From Solirubrobacter sp035555675 (lineage in GTDB: Bacteria; Actinomycetota; Thermoleophilia; Solirubrobacterales; Solirubrobacteraceae), in contig DATMGH010000150.1 of NCBI GenBank assembly GCA_035555675.1, positions 52,218 to 116,217 of the forward strand: DNA of 64,000 nucleotides, read 5' to 3'. Under the pieces are notes generated by a model that saw nothing but the letters and a program-made list of their open reading frames with translations, was not told the DNA's origin and made no database searches. Shown here piece by piece: positions 33,217 to 41,174 of the stretch (position 1 is the first letter of the stretch; each line of letters begins with the position of its first letter). The position numbers were made by a program, and so were the translations under genes.

Positions 33217-33638
33217 CGACGCCGTCGCAGACCGTCGGGCCGTTCCTGTCGATCGGGCTGCGCGACGCGCCCGAGGCGGTGCCCGCGGGGACGCCCGGGC
33301 GGATCCGCCTGCACGGCCTGGTGCTGGACGGCGCCGGCGCGCCCGTGCCGGACGCGCTCGTGGAGACGTGGCAGGAGGCCGGGTTCGCCCGCTGCGGCAC
33401 CGACGACGACGGCCGCTGGGCGATCTTCACGGTGCGGGCGCCGTACATCGACGTGAGCGTGTTCGCGCGCGGGCTGCTCAACCGGGTGATCACGCGCGTG
33501 CACTTCGCCGAGGAGGACGTGGACGCGGCCGTGCCCGCGGCGCGCCGCCACACGCTGGTCGCGACGCCGGACGGCGACGGGCGCCGGTTCGACATCCGCC
33601 TGCAGGGCGAGGATGAGACCGTCTTCTTCGAGCTCTGA
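33213..33638 (+). CDS. pcaG: Protocatechuate 3,4-dioxygenase, alpha subunit (short form)
   Basis: The GTG 33213 start gives 141 residues, clearly shorter than the ~185-205 of well-studied alpha subunits. It keeps TPSQTVGPFLSIGL, IRLHGLVLDGAGAPVPDALVE and the beta core ending RFDIRLQGEDETVFFEL. The segment between TWQEAGFARC and GRWAIFTV is trimmed. As in other alpha subunits the iron ligands are absent, so it is structural. Its end overlaps pcaB by 26 nt, an unusually long overlap. Confidence 0.88.
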   Translation: MTTPSQTVGPFLSIGLRDAPEAVPAGTPGRIRLHGLVLDGAGAPVPDALVETWQEAGFARCGTDDDGRWAIFTVRAPYIDVSVFARGLLNRVITRVHFAEEDVDAAVPAARRHTLVATPDGDGRRFDIRLQGEDETVFFEL

Positions 33639-34743
33639 CGTCTTCGCGGGCGTGCTCGCGCGCGGCGGCGTGGCGGCGCGCGTGGACGGCGCGGCGTGGG
33701 TGCGCGCGCTGCTGGACTTCGAGCTGGCGCTGGCGCGCGTCCAGACGCGCCATGGCGTCCTGAGCGCCGAGCAGCTGGCGGAGATCGAGGCGGCGTGCAC
33801 GGTCGAGCTCGACGCGGCGGCGATCGGCGTGGAGGCGGCGGCGATCGGCAACCCCGCGGGCGCGGTGGTCGCGGCGCTGCGGGCGGTGACCGACGCGCCG
33901 GTGCACCACGGCGCGACCAGCCAGGACGCGGTCGACACCGCGGCGATGCTGGTGACCAAGCGGGCCTTGGGTCCCCTGCTGGGCGACCTGCGCGGGGCGG
34001 CCAACGCGGCCGCGGCGCTGGCCGCCGAGCACCGGGCGACGCCGATCATGGGCCGCACGCTGCTGCAGCGGGCCAAGCCGACCACGTTCGGGCTCAAGGC
34101 GGCCGGCTGGATGCTCGCGCTCGACGAGGCCGCGGACGCCCTCGGCCGCGTCCCGCTCGCGGCGCAGCTCGGCGGCCCGGTGGGCACGCTCGGAGAGATC
34201 GCGGTGGCGCCGCGGGATGGCGCCGGCGACGCCGCCACCGCGCTGGCGATCGCCGCGGACCTCGCGCGCGAGCTCGGGCTCGACGCGCCGCTGCTCCCCT
34301 GGCACACGCTGCGCGGGCGCATCGGGGAGCTCGCGGGCGCGCTCGGCGTCGCCGCCGGCGCGGTCGGGAAGGCCGCGCGCGACATCACGCTGCTCGCCCA
34401 GACCGAGGTCGGCGAGGTCCAGGAGGCCCGGGGCGGCGGCTCGACCTCGATGCCGCACAAGCACAACCCGATCGCCGCGGTCAGCGCGCTCGGCTGCGCG
34501 CTCCAGGCCCCCGGCCTGGTCGCCACCCTGCTCGCCGCGCAGATCCAGGAGCACGAGCGCGCGGCCGGCGCCTGGCACAGCGAGTGGCGCCCGCTGACCG
34601 AGCTGCTGATCGCGACCGGCAGCGCCGCCGCCTGGCTGCGCGCCTCGCTCGACGGCCTCGACGTCGACGCCGACCGCATGCGCGTCGACGGCGACACCGG
34701 CGCCGCCACCGCCCTCGTCGACCGCGCACTGGAGCACCGATGA
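33613..34743 (+). CDS. pcaB: 3-carboxy-cis,cis-muconate cycloisomerase
   Basis: This 376-residue protein of the fumarase/aspartase superfamily carries the signature GGSTSMPHKHNPIAA, the HHGATSQDAVDTA segment and TLLQRAKPTTFGLKAAGW. It lactonises 3-carboxymuconate to 4-carboxymuconolactone. Family members are usually ~400-450 residues, and the C-terminal third is compact here. Start ATG 33613 overlaps pcaG by 26 nt; a later start would remove part of helix 1. Its stop overlaps pcaD (ATGA). Confidence 0.9.
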   Translation: MRPSSSSSDVFAGVLARGGVAARVDGAAWVRALLDFELALARVQTRHGVLSAEQLAEIEAACTVELDAAAIGVEAAAIGNPAGAVVAALRAVTDAPVHHGATSQDAVDTAAMLVTKRALGPLLGDLRGAANAAAALAAEHRATPIMGRTLLQRAKPTTFGLKAAGWMLALDEAADALGRVPLAAQLGGPVGTLGEIAVAPRDGAGDAATALAIAADLARELGLDAPLLPWHTLRGRIGELAGALGVAAGAVGKAARDITLLAQTEVGEVQEARGGGSTSMPHKHNPIAAVSALGCALQAPGLVATLLAAQIQEHERAAGAWHSEWRPLTELLIATGSAAAWLRASLDGLDVDADRMRVDGDTGAATALVDRALEHR

Positions 34744-35480
34744 TCCCCCACCACGTCGTCGCCGGCCCGCAGGACGCGCCGGCGCTCGTCCTCTCGAACT
34801 CGCTCGGCACCGACCTCACGATGTGGGACCCGCAGGCCGAGGCGCTCGCCGCGAGCCACCGGCTGATCCGCTACGACACGCGCGGGCACGGCGCCTCGCC
34901 CACGCCCCCGGGCCCCTACGCGCTGGCCGACCTCGGCGGCGACGTCCTGGACCTGCTCGACCACCTCGGCATCGCCAAGGCGCACGTCGCCGGCCTCAGC
35001 CTCGGCGGCATGACCGCCATGTGGCTGGCGATCAACGCGCCCGAGCGCGTCGACCGGCTCGCGCTGCTGTGCACCGCCCCGCAGCTGGGTCCGGAGTCCA
35101 TGTGGATCGAGCGCGCGCGGACGGTCCGTGAGCAGGGCACGCAGGCGATCGTCGACGGGACCCTCGAGCGCTGGCTGACCGCCGGTTATCGCGCCACCCA
35201 CGACACGTCCGCCATCCGCGAGCGGTTCGTCGCCACCGACGACGAGGGCTACGCCAACTGCTGCGCCGCGATCCAGCACATGGACCAGCGCGCCGGCCTG
35301 CCCACGATCAGCGCGCCGACGCTGATCGTCGCCGGCGCGCAGGACCCCTCGACGCCGCCGGACCCGGCGTTCGCGCACGCGATTCCCGGCGCCCGCTTCG
35401 AGGTCCTCGACCCCGGCGCGCACCTGATCAACGTCGAGCGCCCGGACGCCGTCACCGCCCTGCTGCTGGAGCACGTCTGA
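34740..35480 (+). CDS. pcaD: 3-oxoadipate enol-lactonase
   Basis: This 246-residue alpha/beta hydrolase has LSNSLGTDLTMWDPQ (oxyanion region), nucleophile Ser in GLSLGGMTAMW, Asp in VAGAQDPSTPP and His in DPGAHLINVERP. It hydrolyses the enol-lactone to 3-oxoadipate. In many actinobacteria PcaD is fused with the decarboxylase PcaC as PcaL; here the two are separate ORFs 2 nt apart. It starts within the pcaB stop codon. Confidence 0.9.
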   Translation: MIPHHVVAGPQDAPALVLSNSLGTDLTMWDPQAEALAASHRLIRYDTRGHGASPTPPGPYALADLGGDVLDLLDHLGIAKAHVAGLSLGGMTAMWLAINAPERVDRLALLCTAPQLGPESMWIERARTVREQGTQAIVDGTLERWLTAGYRATHDTSAIRERFVATDDEGYANCCAAIQHMDQRAGLPTISAPTLIVAGAQDPSTPPDPAFAHAIPGARFEVLDPGAHLINVERPDAVTALLLEHV

Positions 35481-35482
35481 CC

Positions 35483-35845
35483 ATGGACCGCTACGACGCC
35501 GGCGACCAGGTCCGCCGCGAGGTGCTCGGCGACGCGCACGTCGACCGCGCCGCCGCGAACGCCACCGACTTCACCCGCCCGTTCCAGGAGTTCATCACCC
35601 GCGCCGCCTGGGGCGAGGCGTGGACGCGCCCCGGCCTGGACCGCAAGACGCGGTCCTGCGTCACGATCGCGCTGCTGACCGCACTGCGCGCCGAGCACGA
35701 GCTGCCGCTGCACATCCGCGGCGCGCTCACCAACGGCGTCACCCGCGAGGAGATCCTCGAAGTGCTGATCCACACCGCCGTCTACGCGGGCGTGCCGGCC
35801 GCCAACAGCGCGGTCGCGATCGCGCAGCGCACCTTCGATGAGTGA
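35483..35845 (+). CDS. pcaC: 4-carboxymuconolactone decarboxylase
   Basis: This 120-residue CMD-family protein has NATDFTRPFQEFITRAAWGE, LDRKTRSCVTIALLTALR and the His-containing helix EHELPLHIRGALTNGVTREEILEVL. It removes CO2 from 4-carboxymuconolactone to give the enol-lactone used by PcaD. It is unfused, and its reading frame is closed by its own start 2 nt after pcaD. The IclR gene starts 8 nt before its stop. Confidence 0.9.
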   Translation: MDRYDAGDQVRREVLGDAHVDRAAANATDFTRPFQEFITRAAWGEAWTRPGLDRKTRSCVTIALLTALRAEHELPLHIRGALTNGVTREEILEVLIHTAVYAGVPAANSAVAIAQRTFDE

Positions 35846-36617
35846 CTTCGTCCAGTCGCTGGAGCGCGGCCTGGCGGTGATCCGCGCGTTCGGCGCCGAC
35901 GACCCCGAGCTGACGCTCTCCGACGTCGCGCGCCGGACCGGGCTCACGCGCGCCGCCGCGCGCCGCTTCCTGCTCACGCTCGAGCAGCTCGGCTACGTGC
36001 GCAGCGACGAGCGCCGCTTCGCGCTCACCCCGCGCGTGCTCGAGCTCGGCTACTCCTACCTGTCGAGCCTCAGCCTGCCGGAGGTCGCCGAGCCGCACCT
36101 CGAGCGGCTGGCCGCGCAGCTGCGCGAGTCCAGCTCCGTGTCGGTGCTCGACGGGGACGACATCGTCTACGTCGGCCGCGTGCCGACGTCGCGGATCATG
36201 CGCGTCGCGATCAACGTCGGCACGCGCTTCCCGGCCTACGCGACGTCGATGGGTCGCGTGCTCCTGGCCGGGCTCGACGACGCCGCGCTGGGCGCGTACC
36301 TGCGCCGCGCGGAGATCCGTCCGCTGACCCCGCGCGCGCTCTCCGAGCCCGCCGCGCTGCACGCCGAGTTGCAGCGCGTCCGCGCCCAGGGCTGGGCGCT
36401 CGTCGACCAGGAGCTCGAGGAGGGCCTGCGCTCGATCGCCGCGCCGATCCACGACGCGGCCGGCCGCACCGTCGCCGCCGTGAACGTCTCCGCGCACGCC
36501 AGCCGGGCGAGCCGCGAGACCGTCAAGCGCGACCTGCTGCCGCCGCTGCTGGAGACCGCGCGGCACATCGAGCAGGACCTCCGCGACGTGGCGCCGCCGC
36601 GCCGCCAGGTCTCATAG
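35838..36617 (+). CDS. pcaR: IclR-family regulator of the pca genes
   Basis: This 259-residue protein has a winged-helix N-terminus (FVQSLERGLAVIRAFG, LTLSDVARRTGLTRAAARRFLLTLEQLGYV) and an IclR effector domain (SSSVSVLDGDDIVYVGRVPTSRIM, YATSMGRVLLAG, GLRSIAAPIHDAAGRTVAAVNV). As the last gene of the operon it probably senses a pathway compound (protocatechuate or 3-oxoadipate) and acts at the pcaI/pobA intergenic site. Whether it activates or represses cannot be read from sequence. PobR-type activity on pobA is also possible. Confidence 0.85.
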   Translation: MSDFVQSLERGLAVIRAFGADDPELTLSDVARRTGLTRAAARRFLLTLEQLGYVRSDERRFALTPRVLELGYSYLSSLSLPEVAEPHLERLAAQLRESSSVSVLDGDDIVYVGRVPTSRIMRVAINVGTRFPAYATSMGRVLLAGLDDAALGAYLRRAEIRPLTPRALSEPAALHAELQRVRAQGWALVDQELEEGLRSIAAPIHDAAGRTVAAVNVSAHASRASRETVKRDLLPPLLETARHIEQDLRDVAPPRRQVS

Positions 36618-36630
36618 GCAGGCCTAGAAT
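36615..36630 (+). promoter_or_regulatory. Palindrome plus -10 hexamer of the Fur-family gene
   Basis: TAGGC-AG-GCCTA (36615-36626) is a short palindrome overlapping TAGAAT (36625-36630). The hexamer ends 7 nt before ATG 36638. This suggests a leaderless message and a site for autoregulation. Confidence 0.4.
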
Positions 36631-36637
36631 GGACGCG

Positions 36638-37066
36638 ATGGCCCAGTGGTCCGAGCACGCACTGGAGCGCCTGTCGGGCGCCGGCTTCCGCCGCGGGGGC
36701 GCGCGCCAGACCGTGATCGAGCTGCTCGACGAGCAGCCGTGCGCGCTCTCCGCGCTCGACATCGAGGACCGGCTGCGCGAGCGCGCCGGCCGCCGGGTCG
36801 GCCGCGCCTCGATCTACCGCGTGCTCGACGAGCTCGTCTCGCTCGACCTGCTCGCGCGGGTGGAGATCGGCGATGGCATCGCCCGCTACGAGCCGCAGCG
36901 CGAGCACCATCACCACCTCGTCTGCGACGACTGCGGCCGCCTCACGCCGTTCCAGGACGACGCGCTCGAACAGGCCATCCGCGGGCTCGCCGCGCGGGTC
37001 GCGTTCGACGTCTCCGACCACGACGTGACCCTGCACGGCAGCTGCGAGCACTGTCGAACGCACTAG
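36638..37066 (+). CDS. Fur-family metal-responsive regulator
   Basis: ATG 36638 (MAQWSEHALERL) is preferred over ATG 36629 because the -10-like TAGAAT ends 7 nt before it and would overlap the earlier codon. The product has 142 residues. The winged helix (GARQTVIELLDEQPCALSAL, RVGRASIYRVLDELVSL) and the metal region (EHHHHLVCDDCGRLTPF, LHGSCEHCRTH) are complete, with a structural CxxC pair at each site. It could be Fur, Zur or Nur; the four-His run is common in Zur and Fur. No metal transporter is adjacent. Confidence 0.85.
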   Translation: MAQWSEHALERLSGAGFRRGGARQTVIELLDEQPCALSALDIEDRLRERAGRRVGRASIYRVLDELVSLDLLARVEIGDGIARYEPQREHHHHLVCDDCGRLTPFQDDALEQAIRGLAARVAFDVSDHDVTLHGSCEHCRTH

Positions 37067-37087
37067 ACGATCGTTGAGGTAACTCCA

Positions 37088-37108
37088 CGCCCCGTACGTT
37101 GCGGGGCG
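37088..37108 (+). terminator. Hairpin terminator after the Fur-family gene
   Basis: CGCCCCG (37088-37094) and CGGGGCG (37102-37108) form a 7-bp stem with a 7-nt loop, 21 nt after the stop codon. A GC-rich tail follows instead of T residues. Confidence 0.55.
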
Positions 37109-37186
37109 GGGCGTGCTGCTGTGAGATGCGCGGTTGCTCCGGTGGGGTCCGGAGCTGCATTTCGTTCCCATGAGGGGGGTACATTC

Positions 37187-40100
37187 ATGCGCTCACGCGC
37201 ACCCGTGGCGTTGGTCGCTGCCTGCCTGGCAGGCTGCCTCGCCATCCCGGCGGCCGCATCGGCCGCCGACTCGCTGAAGCCGTACAAGGTGAAAGCGTCC
37301 GCCGCAGAGGTCTCGGAGCTCAAAGCGCAGGGCTTCGACATCGAAGAGGGCGGCGTCACCAACGACGACGCCGCTCCGCAGGACGTCGAGATCGCGGCCA
37401 CCGACAAGCAGGTCCGGGCGCTCGCGGCCGACGGCATCGAGGTCGAGGCCCTGCCGCTCGACAAGCCCGCGAAGAAGCTGGCGTCGTCGGACAGCCCGAA
37501 CCCATACTTCAACGTCTACCGCTCCTACATGGAGCCGGGCGGCATCGCCGACGAGATGAAGCAGCTCGCGGCCGACAACCCGGACGTGATGAAGCTCGAG
37601 CAGATCGGTACGTCCACGCTGGGCAAGCCGATCTTCGTGATCAAGATGACCCAGGACGCGCGCACGGTGCCGGACGGCACACGCGACGCGATCCTGTTCT
37701 CGGCCGTCAACCACGCGCGTGAGTGGATCGCCGCCGAGATGGGCCGCCGCCTGCCGGGCTGGTTCGCCGAGCACAAGAACGACCCGAAGATCAAGGAGCT
37801 CATCCGCACCCGCGAGCTGTGGTTCCTGCCGATCCAGAACCCGGACGGGTACGACTTCACGTTCACCTGCGGGACGGGGCAGAACCAGGTGTCGTGCGAC
37901 TACCGCACGACCTCGCCGAACAACCGCCTGTGGCGCAAGACCCTGCGCGACAACAACAACGACGGCATTCACGGCAACAGCGGTGACGGCGTGGACCCGA
38001 ACCGCAACTACCCGGCCAAGCGCGGCATCGACGAGGAAGGCGCGTCGAACAACATCAGCAGCGAGACCTACCGCGGTCCGTACGCGCTGTCGGAGCCGGA
38101 GAACCTGGCGGTCGACCGCCTGCAGCGGCGCGTGCCGTTCAAGGTCAACATCAACTACCACTCGGCGGCGCAGCTGCTGCTGACGCCGGTCTCCTACACC
38201 ACGGACTACTACCCGCCCGACTCGACGCTCTTCGACGCCATCACCGGCACCGACGGCGACGAGGCCGTGTTCCCGTATCGCTCGCAGCACTCCTCGGACC
38301 TCTATGAGTCCAACGGCGACACGATCGACAACGGCTACATGAACTACGGCATCATCGGCTGGACGCCGGAGATGGACACCTGCGTGACGCTCGGCGGCCC
38401 CAGCGGCTGCAACTCGTTCACCTCCCCGGACGACGAGGGCGTGGTCGAGGCCGTGTTCCAGAAGAACCTGGCGTTCGCGCTCAACGTCACCCACTCGCTG
38501 CCGAACCTGGCTCGTCCGAAGAGCTTCGACAACGACCCGAGCCACTACCAGATCAAGGCCACGCAGGACATCCAGCTCAACCGCTTCGACGTGTCCTACG
38601 GCGGGTCGCAGGTGGTCGAGGCGACGGTGCGCAAGGAGCTCGGCCCGTCCTACGTGACCGCTTCGGTGGTCGGCGCCAGCGGCAACGTGACCATCCCGAT
38701 GGAGGCGGCCGGGCCCGGCGAGCGGTACAACGAGGTCAAGGGCTACTACTTCGAGCGCCGCCGCGCCACGATCCCCGCCATGATCGGCACCCGCGCGATC
38801 CGCGCGGGCGACGTGGTCAACGTGATCGTCAAGGCGGCGGGTCTGCAGCAGCAGTTCCGCTACCGCGTCGAGGCCACGCAGCAGGACACGAGCAAGAAGC
38901 GCGTGCTCGTCGTGGCCAACGAGGACTACACCGGCAAGTCGCCCAACGTGACCGCCGGCTACGACATCGCGCCGCGCTACCTCGCGCAGCACGTCTCCGC
39001 GCTGGAGGCCGCCGGCTACGAGGTCAACGTGTTCAACATCGACGCGCCGCCGGAGAACGGCGGCTCGCCGTACCCCGACGTCAAGCCGCAGATCAAGTAC
39101 CCGACCTACCTCGGCGTGCTCTCGCACTTCGACGCGGTCAACTGGTACTCCGGTGACGACTTCGGCCCGCAGGACGCTTCGGAGACCAACCCGCGCCGGC
39201 CGACGTCGGCCACCGCGCAGACCGGCTCGCTGGAGATGGCCCCGTGGGCGCATCACCTGATGCTCGAGATGCGCGACTACGCCAACGAGGGCGGCAAGCT
39301 GCTCGTCGACGGCCGCAACATCCACCAGGCCTACACGTCGACCAGCGCCAGCCTGTCGGCGACCGGCCCGTGGACCTGGACGCCGGACAAGCTGTTCGGC
39401 TTCTACTACCCGGACAACAACGGCGGCAACGACGACCTGCCCGGCACCGCCTGGCAGCGCTCGCGCACGATCAGCAACGACACCTGGCAGAACTACCTCG
39501 GCGTCGTCGGCCGTCAGGCCGGCAACGGCGTCACCGGCACCAAGTTCGACACCGCGCCGGTGACCCCGGCCGCCGGCGGGCTGTTCGACGGCATGGCGCC
39601 GTTCACGCTCGACACCGCCGCGGGCAACGATCCCACCCAGGACGCCAACGGGAACCCGACGCCGCTGGCGAAGTCCCCGCTGCGCCTGCGCGCCTGGGGC
39701 CCGACCAACGAGCCGCTGCGCCAGGAGACGGTCCAGGCCGACTACACGACGTCCCCGGCCCAGTCCGCCAACGGCGGCGCGATCATCTCGACGCGTGACG
39801 CCGTGACGTTCGGCTTCGGCCTCGAGCAGGCCGACACCGCGACGCGCAACGAGCTGGTCAAGCGCGCGATGGGCCACCTGCTCCCGGCCACGCCGGACAC
39901 CACCGCCCCGACGATCGTGGGCTTCAAGTACCCGACCGACAACTGGCAGGCGACGCCGGCCGACCCGGTCGACCTCGAGCTCACGGCGTACGACGAGCGC
40001 GGCGACATGAAGGAGGTCCGCCTCTACGCCAACGGCACGTACTACGCGACCACGCAGGTCTATCCGTTCCAGTTCCGCTACACGCCGCCCGCGTCGGCCG

Positions 40101-40930
40101 TCAACCAGACGGTCGTCCTGACGGCCCAGGCGGAGGACAAGGCCGGCAACGTGGCGACCTCCGGGCCGCTGAACATCCGCGTCGTCTCCGCGGCGGTCAG
40201 CCCGCAGGCGCCGATCCCGGTCACGATCCCGACCATCAACGGGACCCCGACGACCGGCTCGACGCTGACGTGCGTCAACGGCGGGTTCCTCAACAACCCG
40301 ACCAGCACCCAGGTGGCGTGGCTGCGCAACGGCGCGGCGATCGCGGGCGCCACCACGGCGACGTACGTGCCGGTCGCGGCCGACATCGGCCGCAACCTGC
40401 AGTGCCGCTACACCGCGAGCAACAGCGCGGCGAGCCCGGCTGACGCCGTGTCGAACCCGCTGGTCGTCTCGCAGGGCCAGGTGCCCGGCGCGCAGGGCCC
40501 GAAGGGCGACACCGGCGCGACCGGTCCGAAGGGCGACGCCGGCCCGGCCGGTCCGGCCGGCCCCGCGGGGGCCACGGGCGCGACCGGCGCCACCGGTCCG
40601 GCGGGGGCCACCGGCCCGGCCGGCCCCGCGGGTCCCAAGGGGGATAAGGGCGATAAGGGCGACACGCCCAACGTCCGCGTCACCTGCGACCTGACCGCCG
40701 ACGGCAAGTCGATCACGTGCACGATCGGCGCGGTGCCGCCGGACTCGGCCTCGGCCAAGCTCAAGGCGTCCGCGCGCCTGCAGGGCTCCAAGCGCACGGT
40801 GACCAAGTCCGGCAAGGGCAAGGTCAAGGTGACGCTGAAGTCGGCCAAGCGCCTCAAGAAGGCCCCGAAGGTGATCGTCAAGGTCACCTCCGGCAAGAAG
40901 CACGCGAACCTGACGGTCCGGGCTCGCTAA
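37187..40930 (+). CDS. Secreted M14 zinc carboxypeptidase with Ig-like domains and collagen-like tail
   Basis: ATG 37187, with GAGGGGGG 6 nt upstream; 1247 residues. Signal peptide (1-25). M14 peptidase domain ~105-445: zinc ligands H176 and E179 (NHAREW) and H325 (NYHSAAQ), catalytic E395 (WTPEMDTC). Residues ~450-900 are a large beta/alpha region (VLVVANEDYTGKSPNV). An Ig-like domain (~905-1015) and a C-terminal Ig-like domain (STLTCVNGGFLNN) follow, then about 20 Gly-X-Y triplets (about 1100-1160, starting GAQGPKGDTGATGPKGD) and a Lys-rich end. It should trim peptides outside the cell. The collagen-like stalk may trimerise it or attach it to the surface. Confidence 0.88.
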   Translation: MRSRAPVALVAACLAGCLAIPAAASAADSLKPYKVKASAAEVSELKAQGFDIEEGGVTNDDAAPQDVEIAATDKQVRALAADGIEVEALPLDKPAKKLASSDSPNPYFNVYRSYMEPGGIADEMKQLAADNPDVMKLEQIGTSTLGKPIFVIKMTQDARTVPDGTRDAILFSAVNHAREWIAAEMGRRLPGWFAEHKNDPKIKELIRTRELWFLPIQNPDGYDFTFTCGTGQNQVSCDYRTTSPNNRLWRKTLRDNNNDGIHGNSGDGVDPNRNYPAKRGIDEEGASNNISSETYRGPYALSEPENLAVDRLQRRVPFKVNINYHSAAQLLLTPVSYTTDYYPPDSTLFDAITGTDGDEAVFPYRSQHSSDLYESNGDTIDNGYMNYGIIGWTPEMDTCVTLGGPSGCNSFTSPDDEGVVEAVFQKNLAFALNVTHSLPNLARPKSFDNDPSHYQIKATQDIQLNRFDVSYGGSQVVEATVRKELGPSYVTASVVGASGNVTIPMEAAGPGERYNEVKGYYFERRRATIPAMIGTRAIRAGDVVNVIVKAAGLQQQFRYRVEATQQDTSKKRVLVVANEDYTGKSPNVTAGYDIAPRYLAQHVSALEAAGYEVNVFNIDAPPENGGSPYPDVKPQIKYPTYLGVLSHFDAVNWYSGDDFGPQDASETNPRRPTSATAQTGSLEMAPWAHHLMLEMRDYANEGGKLLVDGRNIHQAYTSTSASLSATGPWTWTPDKLFGFYYPDNNGGNDDLPGTAWQRSRTISNDTWQNYLGVVGRQAGNGVTGTKFDTAPVTPAAGGLFDGMAPFTLDTAAGNDPTQDANGNPTPLAKSPLRLRAWGPTNEPLRQETVQADYTTSPAQSANGGAIISTRDAVTFGFGLEQADTATRNELVKRAMGHLLPATPDTTAPTIVGFKYPTDNWQATPADPVDLELTAYDERGDMKEVRLYANGTYYATTQVYPFQFRYTPPASAVNQTVVLTAQAEDKAGNVATSGPLNIRVVSAAVSPQAPIPVTIPTINGTPTTGSTLTCVNGGFLNNPTSTQVAWLRNGAAIAGATTATYVPVAADIGRNLQCRYTASNSAASPADAVSNPLVVSQGQVPGAQGPKGDTGATGPKGDAGPAGPAGPAGATGATGATGPAGATGPAGPAGPKGDKGDKGDTPNVRVTCDLTADGKSITCTIGAVPPDSASAKLKASARLQGSKRTVTKSGKGKVKVTLKSAKRLKKAPKVIVKVTSGKKHANLTVRAR

Positions 40931-40942
40931 CCAACCGGTTCG

Positions 40943-40973
40943 GGTCCCGCCGCTCCCCGTGGGCGGCGGGACC
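40943..40973 (+). terminator. Strong hairpin terminator of the M14 gene
   Basis: GGTCCCGCCGC (40943-40953) pairs perfectly with GCGGCGGGACC (40963-40973), giving an 11-bp stem with a 9-nt loop, 13 nt after the stop codon. TT follows directly. Confidence 0.75.
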
Positions 40974-41136
40974 TTCCGGTTCCCGGTTGCGCAACGAGAC
41001 GTGACCGGTTTACGATGGGGTTGCTCAAGCGGTCGGCATCCCTCACGGACCCCCCCGAAGAGCGACCCCTGCCGACCTTTCCGCTCGGCCCTGACCAGGC
41101 ACGGCCATACCGGCCACCACGAGCGGCACTGGAGCG

Positions 41137-41165
41137 GGGAGGGCCGGCGGTGCGCCGGCCCTCCC
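41137..41165 (-). terminator. Hairpin terminator of the decarboxylase gene
   Basis: GGGAGGGCCGGCG and CGCCGGCCCTCCC form a 13-bp perfect stem with loop GTG, 9 nt beyond the decarboxylase stop. Being symmetric, it could also stop read-through from the M14 side. The stretch 40974-41136 holds nothing else recognisable. Confidence 0.75.
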
Positions 41166-41174
41166 GGGCCCCCG

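Noticed and set aside
40488..40668. Tandem DNA repeat in the M14 gene
   Set aside because: The periodicity is explained by Gly-X-Y codons of the collagen-like segment, in frame with the gene.
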